From CAWFGW01 sp963815495 (GTDB lineage: Bacteria; Bacteroidota; Bacteroidia; Cytophagales; JAAEPT01), in NCBI GenBank assembly GCA_963815495.1, contig CAWFGW010000028.1:372001-436000 (forward strand): DNA of 64,000 bases. The letters run 5' to 3'. Position 1 is the first letter of the stretch, and every line of letters starts with the position of its first letter. Position numbers and translations under genes: made by a program. The notes below the pieces were generated by a model. It was not told the DNA's origin, ran no database searches, and was given only the letters and a program-made list of their open reading frames with translations. Below, piece after piece: positions 38,760 through 47,644 of the stretch.

Positions 38760-41585
38760 ATGGGAGATTTCTTTCCAAATCAACGTTGGACAAGTGAAGG
38801 GGAGCCGGAGCTAGGGATAGGAGTAGTGACAGAGGTAAGTAAAAACCGCGTTCAGATTACATTTGCTGCCTCAGGTGAAAAACGACAATATGCCACTGAA
38901 AATGCGCCACTTCGAAGGGTGCTGTTCAAATCAGGCGATACAGTTGTTGATAAGGACAAAAATCCCTTACTCATCCAACGGGTTGAGCAGCAAAACAACC
39001 TCCTCATATACATTGGCAAAGACCGTGAAATAACAGAAGCAGAGTTAGGGGATGTATCGGTAAAACATGGCGTAGACGACCGTTTACTAATGGGGGATGT
39101 GGAAACCCCTCAACTGTTTTCACTTCGAAGAAAAACATTGGAATACGATCATTACCGAAAAATTTCTCCTGTTAATGGTTTCCTGGGTGGACGAATTGAC
39201 CTTATTCCGCATCAATTGTACATCGCGCATGAAGTAAGTGCCCGTTATGCTCCTCGTGTCTTATTATCTGATCAGGTTGGTTTAGGCAAAACCATCGAAG
39301 CTTGTTTAATTTTGCACCGGTTGCTGTTAAGCGGGCGTATTTCTCGGGTGTTGATATTAGTACCTGATTCGTTGGTGCATCAGTGGTTTGTAGAGCTGTT
39401 AAGACGATTTAATTTATGGTTTCACATCTACGATGAAGCTCGTTGTGCTTCGTTGGATGAAGGTGCTCCCGAAGGAAACCCGTTTTTAGATGACCAACTA
39501 ATTATTTGTAGTACTTCTTTTTTAGCGGGTTCACGCTTGCGCACGAGTCAAGCCCTTTCAGCAGATTGGGATATGCTGGTGGTGGATGAAGCCCATCATT
39601 TGGAGTGGTCTGTGAATGAAGTAAGTCCTGAATATGCAATCGTAGAGATGTTGAGCAAAGTCGCAAAAGGATTATTACTATTAACTGCAACACCGGAACA
39701 ATTGGGCGTGGAAAGCCACTTTGCACGACTTCGTTTGCTGGATCCTGAGCGTTATTCGAATTATGAATCCTTCATTAATGAATCACAGGACAATAAGGAG
39801 GTGGCCAATATTGTAGAAAAACTTTCCTTAGCAAAAGAGTTAACTTCCTCTGATACGGAGTTGCTGGAATCAATTTTCGGAGCAGAAAGGATGGTTGCTT
39901 TGAAGAAAGGGGGTGAAGCTGCAAAGAAACACCTGATTGAAGATTTATTGGATCAACATGGGCCAGGTCGTGTAGTGTTTCGAAATACCAGACAAGCTAT
40001 GCGTGGTTTTCCCCAGCGTAAAGCACATCTTATTCCACTGAAAGCAGAGGCGCATGAATTATGGGTAGATCGCTTAGCAAAAGAATATGCCCTTGACTTA
40101 CAAAAGTCAGTAGTAAGAGAAAAACAACAGTTTTGGTTCTCTGAAGACCCTCGGGTAATGTGGTTAGTGAGTTTGCTGAAAAAGCTCAAACCGTCAAAAG
40201 TTGTCCTGATCTGCCGAAGCAAAGAAAAAGTGTTGGCACTAGAAAAAGCGTTGGAACTTTTAAGTAGTGCGAAGGTAGCTGTTTTTCATGAAGACCTGAC
40301 CATTGTGCAACGCGATAGAAATGCCGCCTGGTTTGCTGAATCGGATGGTGCCCGCATTCTATTGTGTTCAGAAATAGGAAGCGAAGGACGTAATTTCCAA
40401 TTTGCCCATCACCTCGTATTGTTCGATTTACCCGCAAACCCCGAGTTATTAGAACAACGCATCGGTCGGTTGGATCGCATTGGTCAAACAGAAGACATTC
40501 AGATTCATGTACCATACCTGAAAGGAACGCCACAAGAAGTGTTGGTGAAGTGGTTCCACGAAGGATTAAACGCCTTTGAAGAAAACCTGGAAGGGGGAAG
40601 TCAAATCGCTCAACGCTTTAATGAACAGTTAACCTATTTAGCTTCTTCTATTTCAGAATCAACTGATTATAAATTGTTGGATTCGTTGATTTCGGAGACA
40701 GCTAAATTTCAAAAACAGTTGAAAACCACTCTCGCTAACGGGCGTGACCGCTTGTTGGAAATGAATTCATTCCGTCCACAAGTAGCGGATAAACTGGTCA
40801 AACAAATTCAGTCAGAAGATGCCGATGCCCGTCTGGAGCTTTACATGACCAAAGTGTTTGAACAGTTTGGCATTGAACTGGAAGATTTGGCTCCCCGTAC
40901 CTATTTCTTACGTCCAGCACAAACCAACCGTGAAGCATTTCCCCATATTCCTGAAGAAGGTATTTCCATTACTTTTGATCGGAAAAAAGCGTTGAGTCGT
41001 GAAGACATCACCTTTATCAGCTGGGATCATCCGATGGTCACTGGCGCGTTGGATATGGTGCTGAGTAATGGCACAGGAGCGACTAGTTACGCGGTACTTC
41101 GAAGTTCAGAGAGTTCTGCCATTCTTTTGGAAGTCTATTTTGTATTAGAAACCGCGGGCGGACAAGGTACTCAGGTCGACCGTTTTTTGCCTCGCACCCC
41201 TTTACGTATCGTAGTCGATCACTCGGGTGATGATGTGACGGAAGATTACTCCGTAGAATACTTTGATCAGCAACTGCGCCCAGGGCAACTGGATGACCTG
41301 TTAGATAATGAAACGTTGGTGGATACAATAATCCCGAACATGTTAGCAGCAGCCACCGATGTCGCAGAAGTGTTAGGGGGTACAGAAATCGCTAACGGCT
41401 TAGAGCAGATGAATGCAACGATGGGGCATGAAATTGAACGGCTAATAGCGTTGCATAAGAAAAACAAAAGCATCCGTTTAGATGAAATTAAAGTAGCACT
41501 TGAAGAACAAAAGACGCTGATGGCATTGATTCAAAATGCGCGCATCCGTATGGATGCGCTACAACTGATTCGGGAAGGGAGTTAA
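38760..41585 (+). CDS. rapA: RapA-type SWI2/SNF2 ATPase (RNA polymerase recycling factor)
   Basis: A 941-residue protein close to the 968 residues of E. coli RapA. N-terminal Tudor-like region (NQRWTSEGEPELGIGVVTEV), helicase motif I with Lys177 (DQVGLGKTIEA), DEAH box at residues 276-279 (VVDEAHHLEW), motif III LLLTATPEQ, and motifs V-VI (GSEGRNFQFAHHL, EQRIGRLDRIGQ), then spacer and C-terminal domains of RapA. In E. coli it frees stalled RNA polymerase after termination. ATG 38760 is chosen on family alignment over TTG 38715. The gene looks richer in G+C than its neighbours by eye. Confidence 0.9.
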   Translation: MGDFFPNQRWTSEGEPELGIGVVTEVSKNRVQITFAASGEKRQYATENAPLRRVLFKSGDTVVDKDKNPLLIQRVEQQNNLLIYIGKDREITEAELGDVSVKHGVDDRLLMGDVETPQLFSLRRKTLEYDHYRKISPVNGFLGGRIDLIPHQLYIAHEVSARYAPRVLLSDQVGLGKTIEACLILHRLLLSGRISRVLILVPDSLVHQWFVELLRRFNLWFHIYDEARCASLDEGAPEGNPFLDDQLIICSTSFLAGSRLRTSQALSADWDMLVVDEAHHLEWSVNEVSPEYAIVEMLSKVAKGLLLLTATPEQLGVESHFARLRLLDPERYSNYESFINESQDNKEVANIVEKLSLAKELTSSDTELLESIFGAERMVALKKGGEAAKKHLIEDLLDQHGPGRVVFRNTRQAMRGFPQRKAHLIPLKAEAHELWVDRLAKEYALDLQKSVVREKQQFWFSEDPRVMWLVSLLKKLKPSKVVLICRSKEKVLALEKALELLSSAKVAVFHEDLTIVQRDRNAAWFAESDGARILLCSEIGSEGRNFQFAHHLVLFDLPANPELLEQRIGRLDRIGQTEDIQIHVPYLKGTPQEVLVKWFHEGLNAFEENLEGGSQIAQRFNEQLTYLASSISESTDYKLLDSLISETAKFQKQLKTTLANGRDRLLEMNSFRPQVADKLVKQIQSEDADARLELYMTKVFEQFGIELEDLAPRTYFLRPAQTNREAFPHIPEEGISITFDRKKALSREDITFISWDHPMVTGALDMVLSNGTGATSYAVLRSSESSAILLEVYFVLETAGGQGTQVDRFLPRTPLRIVVDHSGDDVTEDYSVEYFDQQLRPGQLDDLLDNETLVDTIIPNMLAAATDVAEVLGGTEIANGLEQMNATMGHEIERLIALHKKNKSIRLDEIKVALEEQKTLMALIQNARIRMDALQLIREGS

Positions 41586-41675
41586 CTATGTTGGTAAATT
41601 AATTAGGGCTTACTGAAAAAGTCAAAGAATGTGTTAATGCTTAATTTTGAGTGTAATGGTAATATCCATTTTATC

Positions 41676-41702
41676 TTACTTTTTCCTTAGATGAAAAAGT
41701 AA
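41676..41702. repeat. Short palindrome preceding the 147-bp element
   Basis: TTACTTTTT at 41676-41684 and AAAAAGTAA at 41694-41702 form a perfect 9-bp stem. The words around it (AAAAAGTAACAAAAAATCAA) are a recurring intergenic motif in this phylum from general knowledge. It directly precedes the larger palindrome. Confidence 0.75.
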
Positions 41703-41720
41703 CAAAAAATCAAGGCTTCA

Positions 41721-41867
41721 TAAAAAACACTAAAATTGACTGAATTTAGCTGAAACAAAACAAACTCGCCACTATCTTCTTTGCTTTACAACATGATTTT
41801 CAATCTGGCTCAAACAGTGTTTTGTTTTTAACCGCTAAATTCAGTCAATTTCTTAACGTGTTTTTTA
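41721..41867. repeat. 147-bp palindromic element
   Basis: Nested inverted arms: TAAAAAACAC (41721-41730) with GTGTTTTTTA (41858-41867), AAATTGACTGAATTTAGC (41733-41750) with GCTAAATTCAGTCAATTT (41834-41851, perfect 18 bp), and GAAACAAAAC with GTTTTGTTT (41819-41827). The centre is about 57 unpaired bases with no frame. No clear target-site duplication is seen. It occupies the 479-bp gap between rapA and pirin; the rest of the gap shows only a faint relic of repeat B near 41608-41645. Confidence 0.9.
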
Positions 41868-42063
41868 AAATGCCAATGCAAGGGTTTATGCTCGTTTTCT
41901 ACAAAACATGTGCAGTTAAATAGAACGATTTGTGATTATGTTTTTGAATTTCAATATGTTGATTGTTTTCAGTATCCCCTAATTATTGAATAAAACTAGT
42001 ATAAAACACTGGTTTTTAATCATTTAAAACTAATCAGTTATTAGATGTTTTTCGAAAAAGAGT

Positions 42064-43077
42064 TTATTTAATTTCTTCCTTGCCATTACTATGTAAAGCA
42101 AAGCGACCTTTGTTTTTCGCGTGTGCTACTTCGGTCTCTGGCCACGGCCAACCACCAAATTGGGTATTGCCATAGTCACGCATCACCTCATGGATTTCTT
42201 CTGGTGTATTGGCTACAAACGGACCGTGTTGCACTACAGGCTCTCCAATAGGTTTACCTTCCAGTATTAATAAATACGCTTCACCTTCACCATTAATCAG
42301 TGTCAGATCCACATCGGGTCGTGCCTCGATATATCGGTTTGATGGGATTTGTTTTCCCTCAATTTCGAGACTGGTGCCTTTGTAAAAGAATAGAGAGCGA
42401 TGGGCTTGAGAAACGGTCTTTGGTAAGGTCCAAGTGGCATGTGGCTCCATTTTTATGGTAAATACACTCACCGCATTGGTTGGATCAGCAGCCCATGAAT
42501 CGGGTGTTGGAGATAATGCCACGGTGTTATTAAGCTTTCCAGCAATGACTTGAATCGTGGTGGTTCTTTTGGATTCATCCACATGGCTGACCACTGGTAT
42601 ATCTTCTCTCCAAAGCATTTTAAAATGTGGCTCCACTTTTTTAGACGCTTTTGGCAGGTTGAGCCAAAGTTGAAAAATCTCTAATTTGTTTTCCTTATCC
42701 TCATGCAACAATGGAAACATCTCCGAGTGCTGAACACCTTTACCCGCAGTCATCCATTGTACATCACCTCCCATAAAGCGTCCAGCAGCTCCCATGGAGT
42801 CGGTATGATCTACCGCACCTTCTACATTAATTGTGATGGTTTCAAAGCCATAGTGGGGGTGATAGGGGAAGCCAGGGATGCTGGTACCATGGTACATTCT
42901 CCAGGGAGCATTTGGTGAGAAATCTTGTCCAATGTTTTTACCTTTCAGCAATGCAGGAGAAACACTCATCGTAGGCGTGCCTTTGGGGTAGGTCTCTTTG
43001 TGGTACACACAAAAGATAAAAGGGTCCTGCGTCTGCCAGGGAAAACTGAGTGGTTCAATGTTGAGAAGGTTTTTCAT
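42064..43077 (-). CDS. Pirin-family bicupin
   Basis: A 337-residue cytoplasmic protein with the pirin N-terminal metal-binding cupin motifs: HPHYGFETITINVEGAVDHT (two His), MTAGKGVQHSEMF (His and Glu). The pirin C-terminal cupin follows (EAYLLILEGKPIGEPVVQHG). Pirins bind iron; some have quercetin dioxygenase activity. Length is a little above the usual 290. The unknown exported protein gene lies 59 bp upstream on the same strand. Confidence 0.92.
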   Translation of the reverse strand: MKNLLNIEPLSFPWQTQDPFIFCVYHKETYPKGTPTMSVSPALLKGKNIGQDFSPNAPWRMYHGTSIPGFPYHPHYGFETITINVEGAVDHTDSMGAAGRFMGGDVQWMTAGKGVQHSEMFPLLHEDKENKLEIFQLWLNLPKASKKVEPHFKMLWREDIPVVSHVDESKRTTTIQVIAGKLNNTVALSPTPDSWAADPTNAVSVFTIKMEPHATWTLPKTVSQAHRSLFFYKGTSLEIEGKQIPSNRYIEARPDVDLTLINGEGEAYLLILEGKPIGEPVVQHGPFVANTPEEIHEVMRDYGNTQFGGWPWPETEVAHAKNKGRFALHSNGKEEIK

Positions 43078-43136
43078 GCTAATGAATCAGTTATATTTTA
43101 TTCAGGGAGTGTCCGCAGTAACTTTGATTAAGTGGT

Positions 43137-43994
43137 TTAGTTATTTTCTCTTTTATCTTGAAAAAATTTTGCTTGTTTAGCGTTAAACTCACCAACATCA
43201 GTATTAACTTCCTCAAGCAAAGTTTCATTAGTCTTAGAAGAAATCGATCCTTCAAGATATTTAGTTGCATCGGTTATGACATCAATTTCTAGACATGGAC
43301 TTGAACCTTCTCCATAACATACTTTTACAGGTTTATCAGAAATAGGCACTTTAAACTCTTTGATTGAGTTAGGAATTAGTACAAAGGTGGTGCTGTCATT
43401 TATAAATACAGAGAGTGGGTCACTTTTTTGTTTTTTGTCTCTTCTATAAATAATTATTTTTGCTTGTATCGCTTCAATAGGTAAGTCGCTAACTATTTGA
43501 TCAGAACTAAATGTTCCATTGTTTAAATTGATATTGTAATACACTTTTTTTTTCTTAGCGTTATCAACAGCAATAGCAGCATAAATCCCACCTCCGATAG
43601 CACCACCTAAAACACCAGCTGCTATAGCACCTGAATTATCTATTTCCTTATAAGCATAAAAACCGACTTCAGTACTGTCTAGTTCTACTTTAAAGAACTC
43701 CCATTGATGAAAAACATATACATTTTGACCATCGCAAAACCCCCATGCTCTTTTAACTTTTCGGTTATTTTCCGCATATCTTGGAACCAGTGATGAAGTA
43801 CCCTCCCAATTTTCTTGAGTTCTAGGTATACTTTCTACATAAAAGGAGTCTGTATTAGTTGGGCTATTGAGTCTAAATTCTTCAAAGGTCTCGTCAATCC
43901 CTCTTTTATATGGTTCATCTAAAATTGGGATTTGTGCAAGGGATATTTTTGCCATGAAAGAAAAAAGTAATAGGATAAAAGCTGTTTTTTGCAT
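43137..43994 (-). CDS. Unknown exported protein with glycine-rich segment
   Basis: A 285-residue protein with a Sec signal peptide (about 1-20, ending ISLAQ). The middle has a short Gly/Ala-rich hydrophobic stretch (GAIAAGVLGGAIGGGIYAAI) like a glycine zipper, near the only possible membrane-inserting segment. The rest is beta-rich with no domain I recognise. Nearby on the same strand is pirin; no functional link is evident. Probably periplasmic or outer-membrane associated. Confidence 0.6.
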   Translation of the reverse strand: MQKTAFILLLFSFMAKISLAQIPILDEPYKRGIDETFEEFRLNSPTNTDSFYVESIPRTQENWEGTSSLVPRYAENNRKVKRAWGFCDGQNVYVFHQWEFFKVELDSTEVGFYAYKEIDNSGAIAAGVLGGAIGGGIYAAIAVDNAKKKKVYYNINLNNGTFSSDQIVSDLPIEAIQAKIIIYRRDKKQKSDPLSVFINDSTTFVLIPNSIKEFKVPISDKPVKVCYGEGSSPCLEIDVITDATKYLEGSISSKTNETLLEEVNTDVGEFNAKQAKFFQDKRENN

Positions 43995-44294
43995 ACTGAA
44001 TAGTCGTTTAGTTATTGTTAACTATGGATGGAAAGTCAGTTTGAGTTTTTTGGTTATTTGAATTTATTAAAAAATAATGATTTCTGTGAGTTTGATTATT
44101 CATTCATGTAATATGGTGAGATCTCATTCATTAAATTGATGTGTTTATTAATTAAGCGAAGGTGTGCTGAGTTTCAAAACCTTCTACAATAAGGGATTTG
44201 ATTAATATTTCAGCGAAATAGGAGATTTTTGAATTGGAAACGTCCGATGGTAAAACTAAAATGTATGTATATTAGACTTTATTATTAAAATATC
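43995..44294. other. Intergenic region without recognised features
   Basis: About 300 AT-rich bases between two divergent genes. It must contain the promoters for both, but I see no convincing -33/-7 pair, hairpin or RNA gene. Confidence 0.5.
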
Positions 44295-44753
44295 ATGTTA
44301 AAAAGGTGTAGTTGGTTTGTGCTTCTAATTTCATGCGCTTGTGTGAAACAATCACAGCAAATGCCTGAAAGAAGTCCTAACCAAAATCAAGCAAGTGGTT
44401 TTTATTCATTCATTTTTGACTTTAAATCCATAGATACATTAGGAGCTTTTCAAATTACTTTAGCGGATGCAACTTTACATTCAGGAGTCCCATTAAAAAA
44501 AAGCAATAATCATATTGAGTTAGAAGAAGCACGATTGAAAGCCTATTTCATAGCGAAGAATCAACTGGTTGATTCGGTTTTTTTTGAAAACCCGTTACTT
44601 TACAGGTTTGAAGTGTATAAAGATGAAAAATTTGAAACCGGGGTTATTCAAAAAGAGGCTTCATCCATTATGCTTCGCGTAAATCAAACAGCTATAGATG
44701 AAATTCAAATTGTAAAAGCAGATTCCGTTTTATTTTTATTTAAAGTGCCATAA
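44295..44753 (+). CDS. Unknown small lipoprotein
   Basis: A 152-residue protein with a lipoprotein leader (MLKRCSWFVLLISCACVKQ; Cys in ISC or CAC, about residue 14-16). The mature part is short, beta-rich, and not recognised. It ends one base before the M64 peptidase gene, so the two are probably co-transcribed. Confidence 0.6.
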   Translation: MLKRCSWFVLLISCACVKQSQQMPERSPNQNQASGFYSFIFDFKSIDTLGAFQITLADATLHSGVPLKKSNNHIELEEARLKAYFIAKNQLVDSVFFENPLLYRFEVYKDEKFETGVIQKEASSIMLRVNQTAIDEIQIVKADSVLFLFKVP

Positions 44754-44754
44754 C

Positions 44755-46098
44755 ATGAAAAAAGTACTACTATTAATTTGGGTATGTTCGTTTTTGAATT
44801 CGTTTTCACAATCATTCCCTGTAGAAGATATTTACGTCACCGGACCCGATTCCAACCGTATCGTATTCGTGTTCTTGGGCGATGGTTACCTCGCGTCTCA
44901 ACAAGACAAATACATCAGCGATGTCAATAATATGGTAGATGAACTGTTCAATAAATCTCCTTTTTTAGAATATAAAAACTTCTTTAATGTCTATGCAGTA
45001 AAAGTGCCTTCCAATGTTGAAGGAGCCGCTACCACCCCCTCAAATTTAATTGATAATTATTTTGGGAGCGCATTTGGTGTAGGCGGAATCACTCGTTTAT
45101 TGGTACCTCAAAAATCATCGAAGGTATATCAGGTACTTAATGCTAGTTTTCCGAACTACGACCAAATTTTGATGATGGTTAATTCCAGTACCTATGGTGG
45201 TTCGGGTGGAACCATCGCAACGATGTCTACGAATTCACAATCAGGCGAAATTGGTATTCATGAAATAGGGCATTCCTTTGCTAACCTTGCCGATGAGTAT
45301 TATTTCAGAGTGCAAGAACGTCCCAACCAGACCAGTGAATCAGATCCTACTAAAGTTAAATGGGCATCTTGGATTAATATGAATAGTGTTGGCGTATATC
45401 CTCATGCAGAAAATACAACGCAATACCGACCACACCAAAACTGTGAAATGCGGTATTTAAATAGAAAATTCTGTTGGGTGTGCCGCGAAGCCTTTGTTGA
45501 TAAATTTTACACCTTAATTTCTTCCATCGACCAGTATACACCAGCATCAACACATGTGAATGTGTCTCAGGAAAGTGTGTTTAGTGTTGAGGTAGTTGAA
45601 CCTGATCCGAATACCTTAAAAATCAAGTGGATCTTAAACGGGGAAGAATTAGCATCGGATGTGAAGTCAGTAGATTTAGGTAACCAAAGATTAGACTTCA
45701 ATAATACTTTGATTGTAAATGTATTGGACACCACCTCTTTTACTCATAAAACAAATCACGTTACACAGAATACAAAAACCGTAGTTTGGTCAATTGCTAA
45801 TGATGTTACAGGTACCAGCATTTCAACGATAGAATCGTACTCGAGTAGGTTATCGGTGTACCCGAACCCTGCACGTGAAAAGATTCAGATTCAATTGGAT
45901 ACCGATTTTAAAGGAGCAGCAACGTGGGAGTTATGGACTACCGCTGGCAGAAAGATAGATGAGGGGTTGCTTAACGCCAATTCAAACGATTCCGCAAAGG
46001 TTATTTTCTCAGATTACGAAGAGCTTCCTTCGGGAGTGTATTTTGTAAAAGTAAATTTGGGAACGAACGTGCTTACGCGTAAGGTAGTGGTGGAGTAG
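44755..46098 (+). CDS. Secreted M64-family metallopeptidase with T9SS sorting domain
   Basis: A 447-residue exported protein. Signal peptide about 1-20 (FLNSFSQ). The zinc site is HEIGH (His169, Glu170, His173) followed by SFANLADEYY, the HExxHxxxxLxDEY pattern of family M64, named for IgA peptidase. Residues about 370-447 are a T9SS type A C-terminal domain (VYPNPAREKIQIQLD, LPSGVYFVKVNLG, basic end), so the enzyme is secreted through the outer membrane. Substrate unknown. A hairpin follows the stop. Confidence 0.88.
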   Translation: MKKVLLLIWVCSFLNSFSQSFPVEDIYVTGPDSNRIVFVFLGDGYLASQQDKYISDVNNMVDELFNKSPFLEYKNFFNVYAVKVPSNVEGAATTPSNLIDNYFGSAFGVGGITRLLVPQKSSKVYQVLNASFPNYDQILMMVNSSTYGGSGGTIATMSTNSQSGEIGIHEIGHSFANLADEYYFRVQERPNQTSESDPTKVKWASWINMNSVGVYPHAENTTQYRPHQNCEMRYLNRKFCWVCREAFVDKFYTLISSIDQYTPASTHVNVSQESVFSVEVVEPDPNTLKIKWILNGEELASDVKSVDLGNQRLDFNNTLIVNVLDTTSFTHKTNHVTQNTKTVVWSIANDVTGTSISTIESYSSRLSVYPNPAREKIQIQLDTDFKGAATWELWTTAGRKIDEGLLNANSNDSAKVIFSDYEELPSGVYFVKVNLGTNVLTRKVVVE

Positions 46099-46109
46099 TT
46101 TCGAGGGAT

Positions 46110-46131
46110 AGTCCAAGCGTCTGCTTGGACT
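46110..46131. terminator. Strong hairpin after the M64 gene
   Basis: A perfect 9-bp stem AGTCCAAGC / GCTTGGACT with a 4-base loop (GTCT), 12 bases after the peptidase stop, followed by TATTAGC. It lies between two convergent genes and can serve both. The word GTCCAAGCGTCTGCTTGGAC also occurs as an intergenic repeat in related genomes from general knowledge. Confidence 0.65.
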
Positions 46132-46176
46132 TATTAGCATACTAGATTGCTTGTGCGATTGAATTAAAAACTCACA

Positions 46177-46662
46177 TCATTTTTTCTTTAATGAAATTTC
46201 AATTTGAACACCATAGCCAGTTTCAGTAGGGGACTGCACTAACGTTGCTTCAGTGGCATTTATTTCAGAGTTTTTAGTTGCATCTCCAAAGGTAACATCA
46301 AATAAAAATTCGTTTTCAATCGACAGGGTAAATTGATTTGTTCGTACAAAGCCGTCATTGACTTTGGATACCTCAAGGCTCCAGGGGCTATTTCCAGAAT
46401 AGGTAGAATCGTTTCTAACAAAGTTATAATCAACTTTACTTTCCATGAAATGAAATGTACCCAATTGACCTTCTTCGTGGATTGTTTCATCAGGAATAAA
46501 ACCATTTTCTAAAAATTCGCCATAGATGGAATTGATGGCCACCACGTTCCATTCACCTTCCAGCGAATTGACCGCTTGTTTTTCATCTTTTTCACAACTG
46601 GTGATGGCAAAAAACGAAAAAGCGAAGAAGAGCAGGTGAGCTGTTTTTGGGATGGTTTTCAT
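46177..46662 (-). CDS. Lipocalin-like lipoprotein
   Basis: A 161-residue lipoprotein with lipobox ITSC (about Cys23) and a beta-rich mature part containing LEGEWNVVAINSIYG near the start, a frequent opening of lipocalin-like lipoproteins in this phylum. It converges on the M64 gene. Function unknown. A region of 445 bp without a gene lies upstream. Confidence 0.6.
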   Translation of the reverse strand: MKTIPKTAHLLFFAFSFFAITSCEKDEKQAVNSLEGEWNVVAINSIYGEFLENGFIPDETIHEEGQLGTFHFMESKVDYNFVRNDSTYSGNSPWSLEVSKVNDGFVRTNQFTLSIENEFLFDVTFGDATKNSEINATEATLVQSPTETGYGVQIEISLKKK

Positions 46663-46765
46663 TCGCTTTTTGGGTATTGGGTGATTGTGAAAGACGAGGG
46701 GGGTGTGCTATATATCTACTACTTTAATTCAAGCATCTCCTATAACAACGTAATGTGTGGAGTAA

Positions 46766-46787
46766 GGCACAAGTGGACACTTGCGCC
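46766..46787. repeat. REP-like hairpin GGCACAAGTG...CACTTGCGCC
   Basis: GGC-A-CAAGTG (46766-46775) and CACTTG-C-GCC (46778-46787) form a nine-pair stem with one mismatch and a 2-base loop. It is in the gap between the lipoprotein and GxxExxY genes. No neighbouring gene end explains it, so a dispersed REP-type palindrome is more likely than a terminator. Confidence 0.55.
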
Positions 46788-46989
46788 ATGGGTTCGCTCA
46801 ATATTAATTGATTCTGGTTTTTTTAAGTTTGTAATATTGTTTTTCCATTGTTCAAGACGACACAGAAGTACCTACTAGAATTGAATACAAGTCATAGCTC
46901 GTACATCTTTTATATTTACAATCACAATGTAACTAAAAAATTCATCAAAAAGCCGTTAAAAACTAAACCCTTTGTCAGTATTTGGATTC

Positions 46990-47060
46990 ATTAGATTAAA
47001 GGATTGTGGGATTTTTTCATTCAATCATCCCCCAATCCAAAAAATCCTGATCCACACTAT
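46990..47060. repeat. Palindromic flank block of the GxxExxY gene, left copy
   Basis: Contains TTAGATTAAAGGATTGTGGG, then CCCCCAATCCAAAAAATCC and GATCCACA. The two halves are imperfect inverted copies of each other (GGATTGTGGGATT against ATCCCCCAATCC). A second copy in the same orientation lies at 47645-47733. Confidence 0.8.
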
Positions 47061-47107
47061 TTGCTCTTGATGATTATTTTACGCAACATCATCATTTACC
47101 TAATAAA

Positions 47108-47561
47108 TCAAGTTTTCGGATAGTTGGTTGTCGTAGGTATCGTATTGGGCATTTTGTTTTTCGGGTGTCTTAGTCGTTTTACCTCTAAGCTTTTTGTACC
47201 AAAATTTATCAGTAAACCTTTGTCTAGTTTATAAGCAACTAGGTAATTCAGCCCTTGAGCTAAGTGCACGTCTTCTGTTTTTGTGACTGCCTTGAGTTCG
47301 ACCATTACTTCATTTTCTACTAAAAAATCTACCCGTCTGGTTCCAACATGTACATCTTCGTAATAAATCTGCATTTCTAACTCTCTGGCGAAACCTAGTC
47401 CGGCTTTTTCCATCGCAATGGCTAAACAGCGTTGGTAAATCACCTCTTGAAAACCATTACCCAAAGTCGCATGCACATGCATGGCACAGCCATGATTTTA
47501 TAAGTAAGTCACAGCCTATGATTTTATAAGTAAGATCGTCTTCAATTTTTTCCTTTTCCAT
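47108..47561 (-). pseudogene. GxxExxY-family gene with N-terminal frameshift from a 25-bp duplication
   Basis: Reading from ATG 47561 gives MEKEKIEDDLTYKIIGC, the normal N-terminus of GxxExxY proteins, but then a 25-bp tandem duplication (47485-47509 and 47510-47534) shifts the frame. Removing one copy restores continuity to AMHVHATLGNGFQEVIYQRC and the rest of the domain, including a VDFLVENEVMVELKA segment like PD-(D/E)XK nucleases. An internal ATG at 47482 could still express 124 residues lacking the first helix. The function of this family is unknown; it is often found in many copies per genome. Confidence 0.85.
47485..47534. repeat. 25-bp tandem duplication within the GxxExxY gene
   Basis: Copy one (47485-47509) and copy two (47510-47534) read CACAGCC, then ATGATTTTATAAGTAAG, differing by one inserted base (CCATGA versus CCTATGA) and a terminal base. 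A 25-base insertion is not a multiple of three and breaks the reading frame. Confidence 0.9.
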
Positions 47562-47644
47562 ATTTTAAAAATCTTAATGTTAAAAAATATCATCTAAAAG
47601 AACAGCAGAAAGATATCAATTCAAAATGTCAGTAGTTGAATTTA

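Noticed and set aside
42020..42060. Small AT-rich palindromes after pirin as a terminator
   Set aside because: Arms are only 4-5 bp, with no T-run after them on the minus strand, so support is too weak.
46576..46878. A 100-residue top-strand frame beginning MFFIFFTTGDGKK
   Set aside because: It overlaps the 5' end of the lipoprotein gene in antisense and runs through a hairpin. Its composition is not protein-like.
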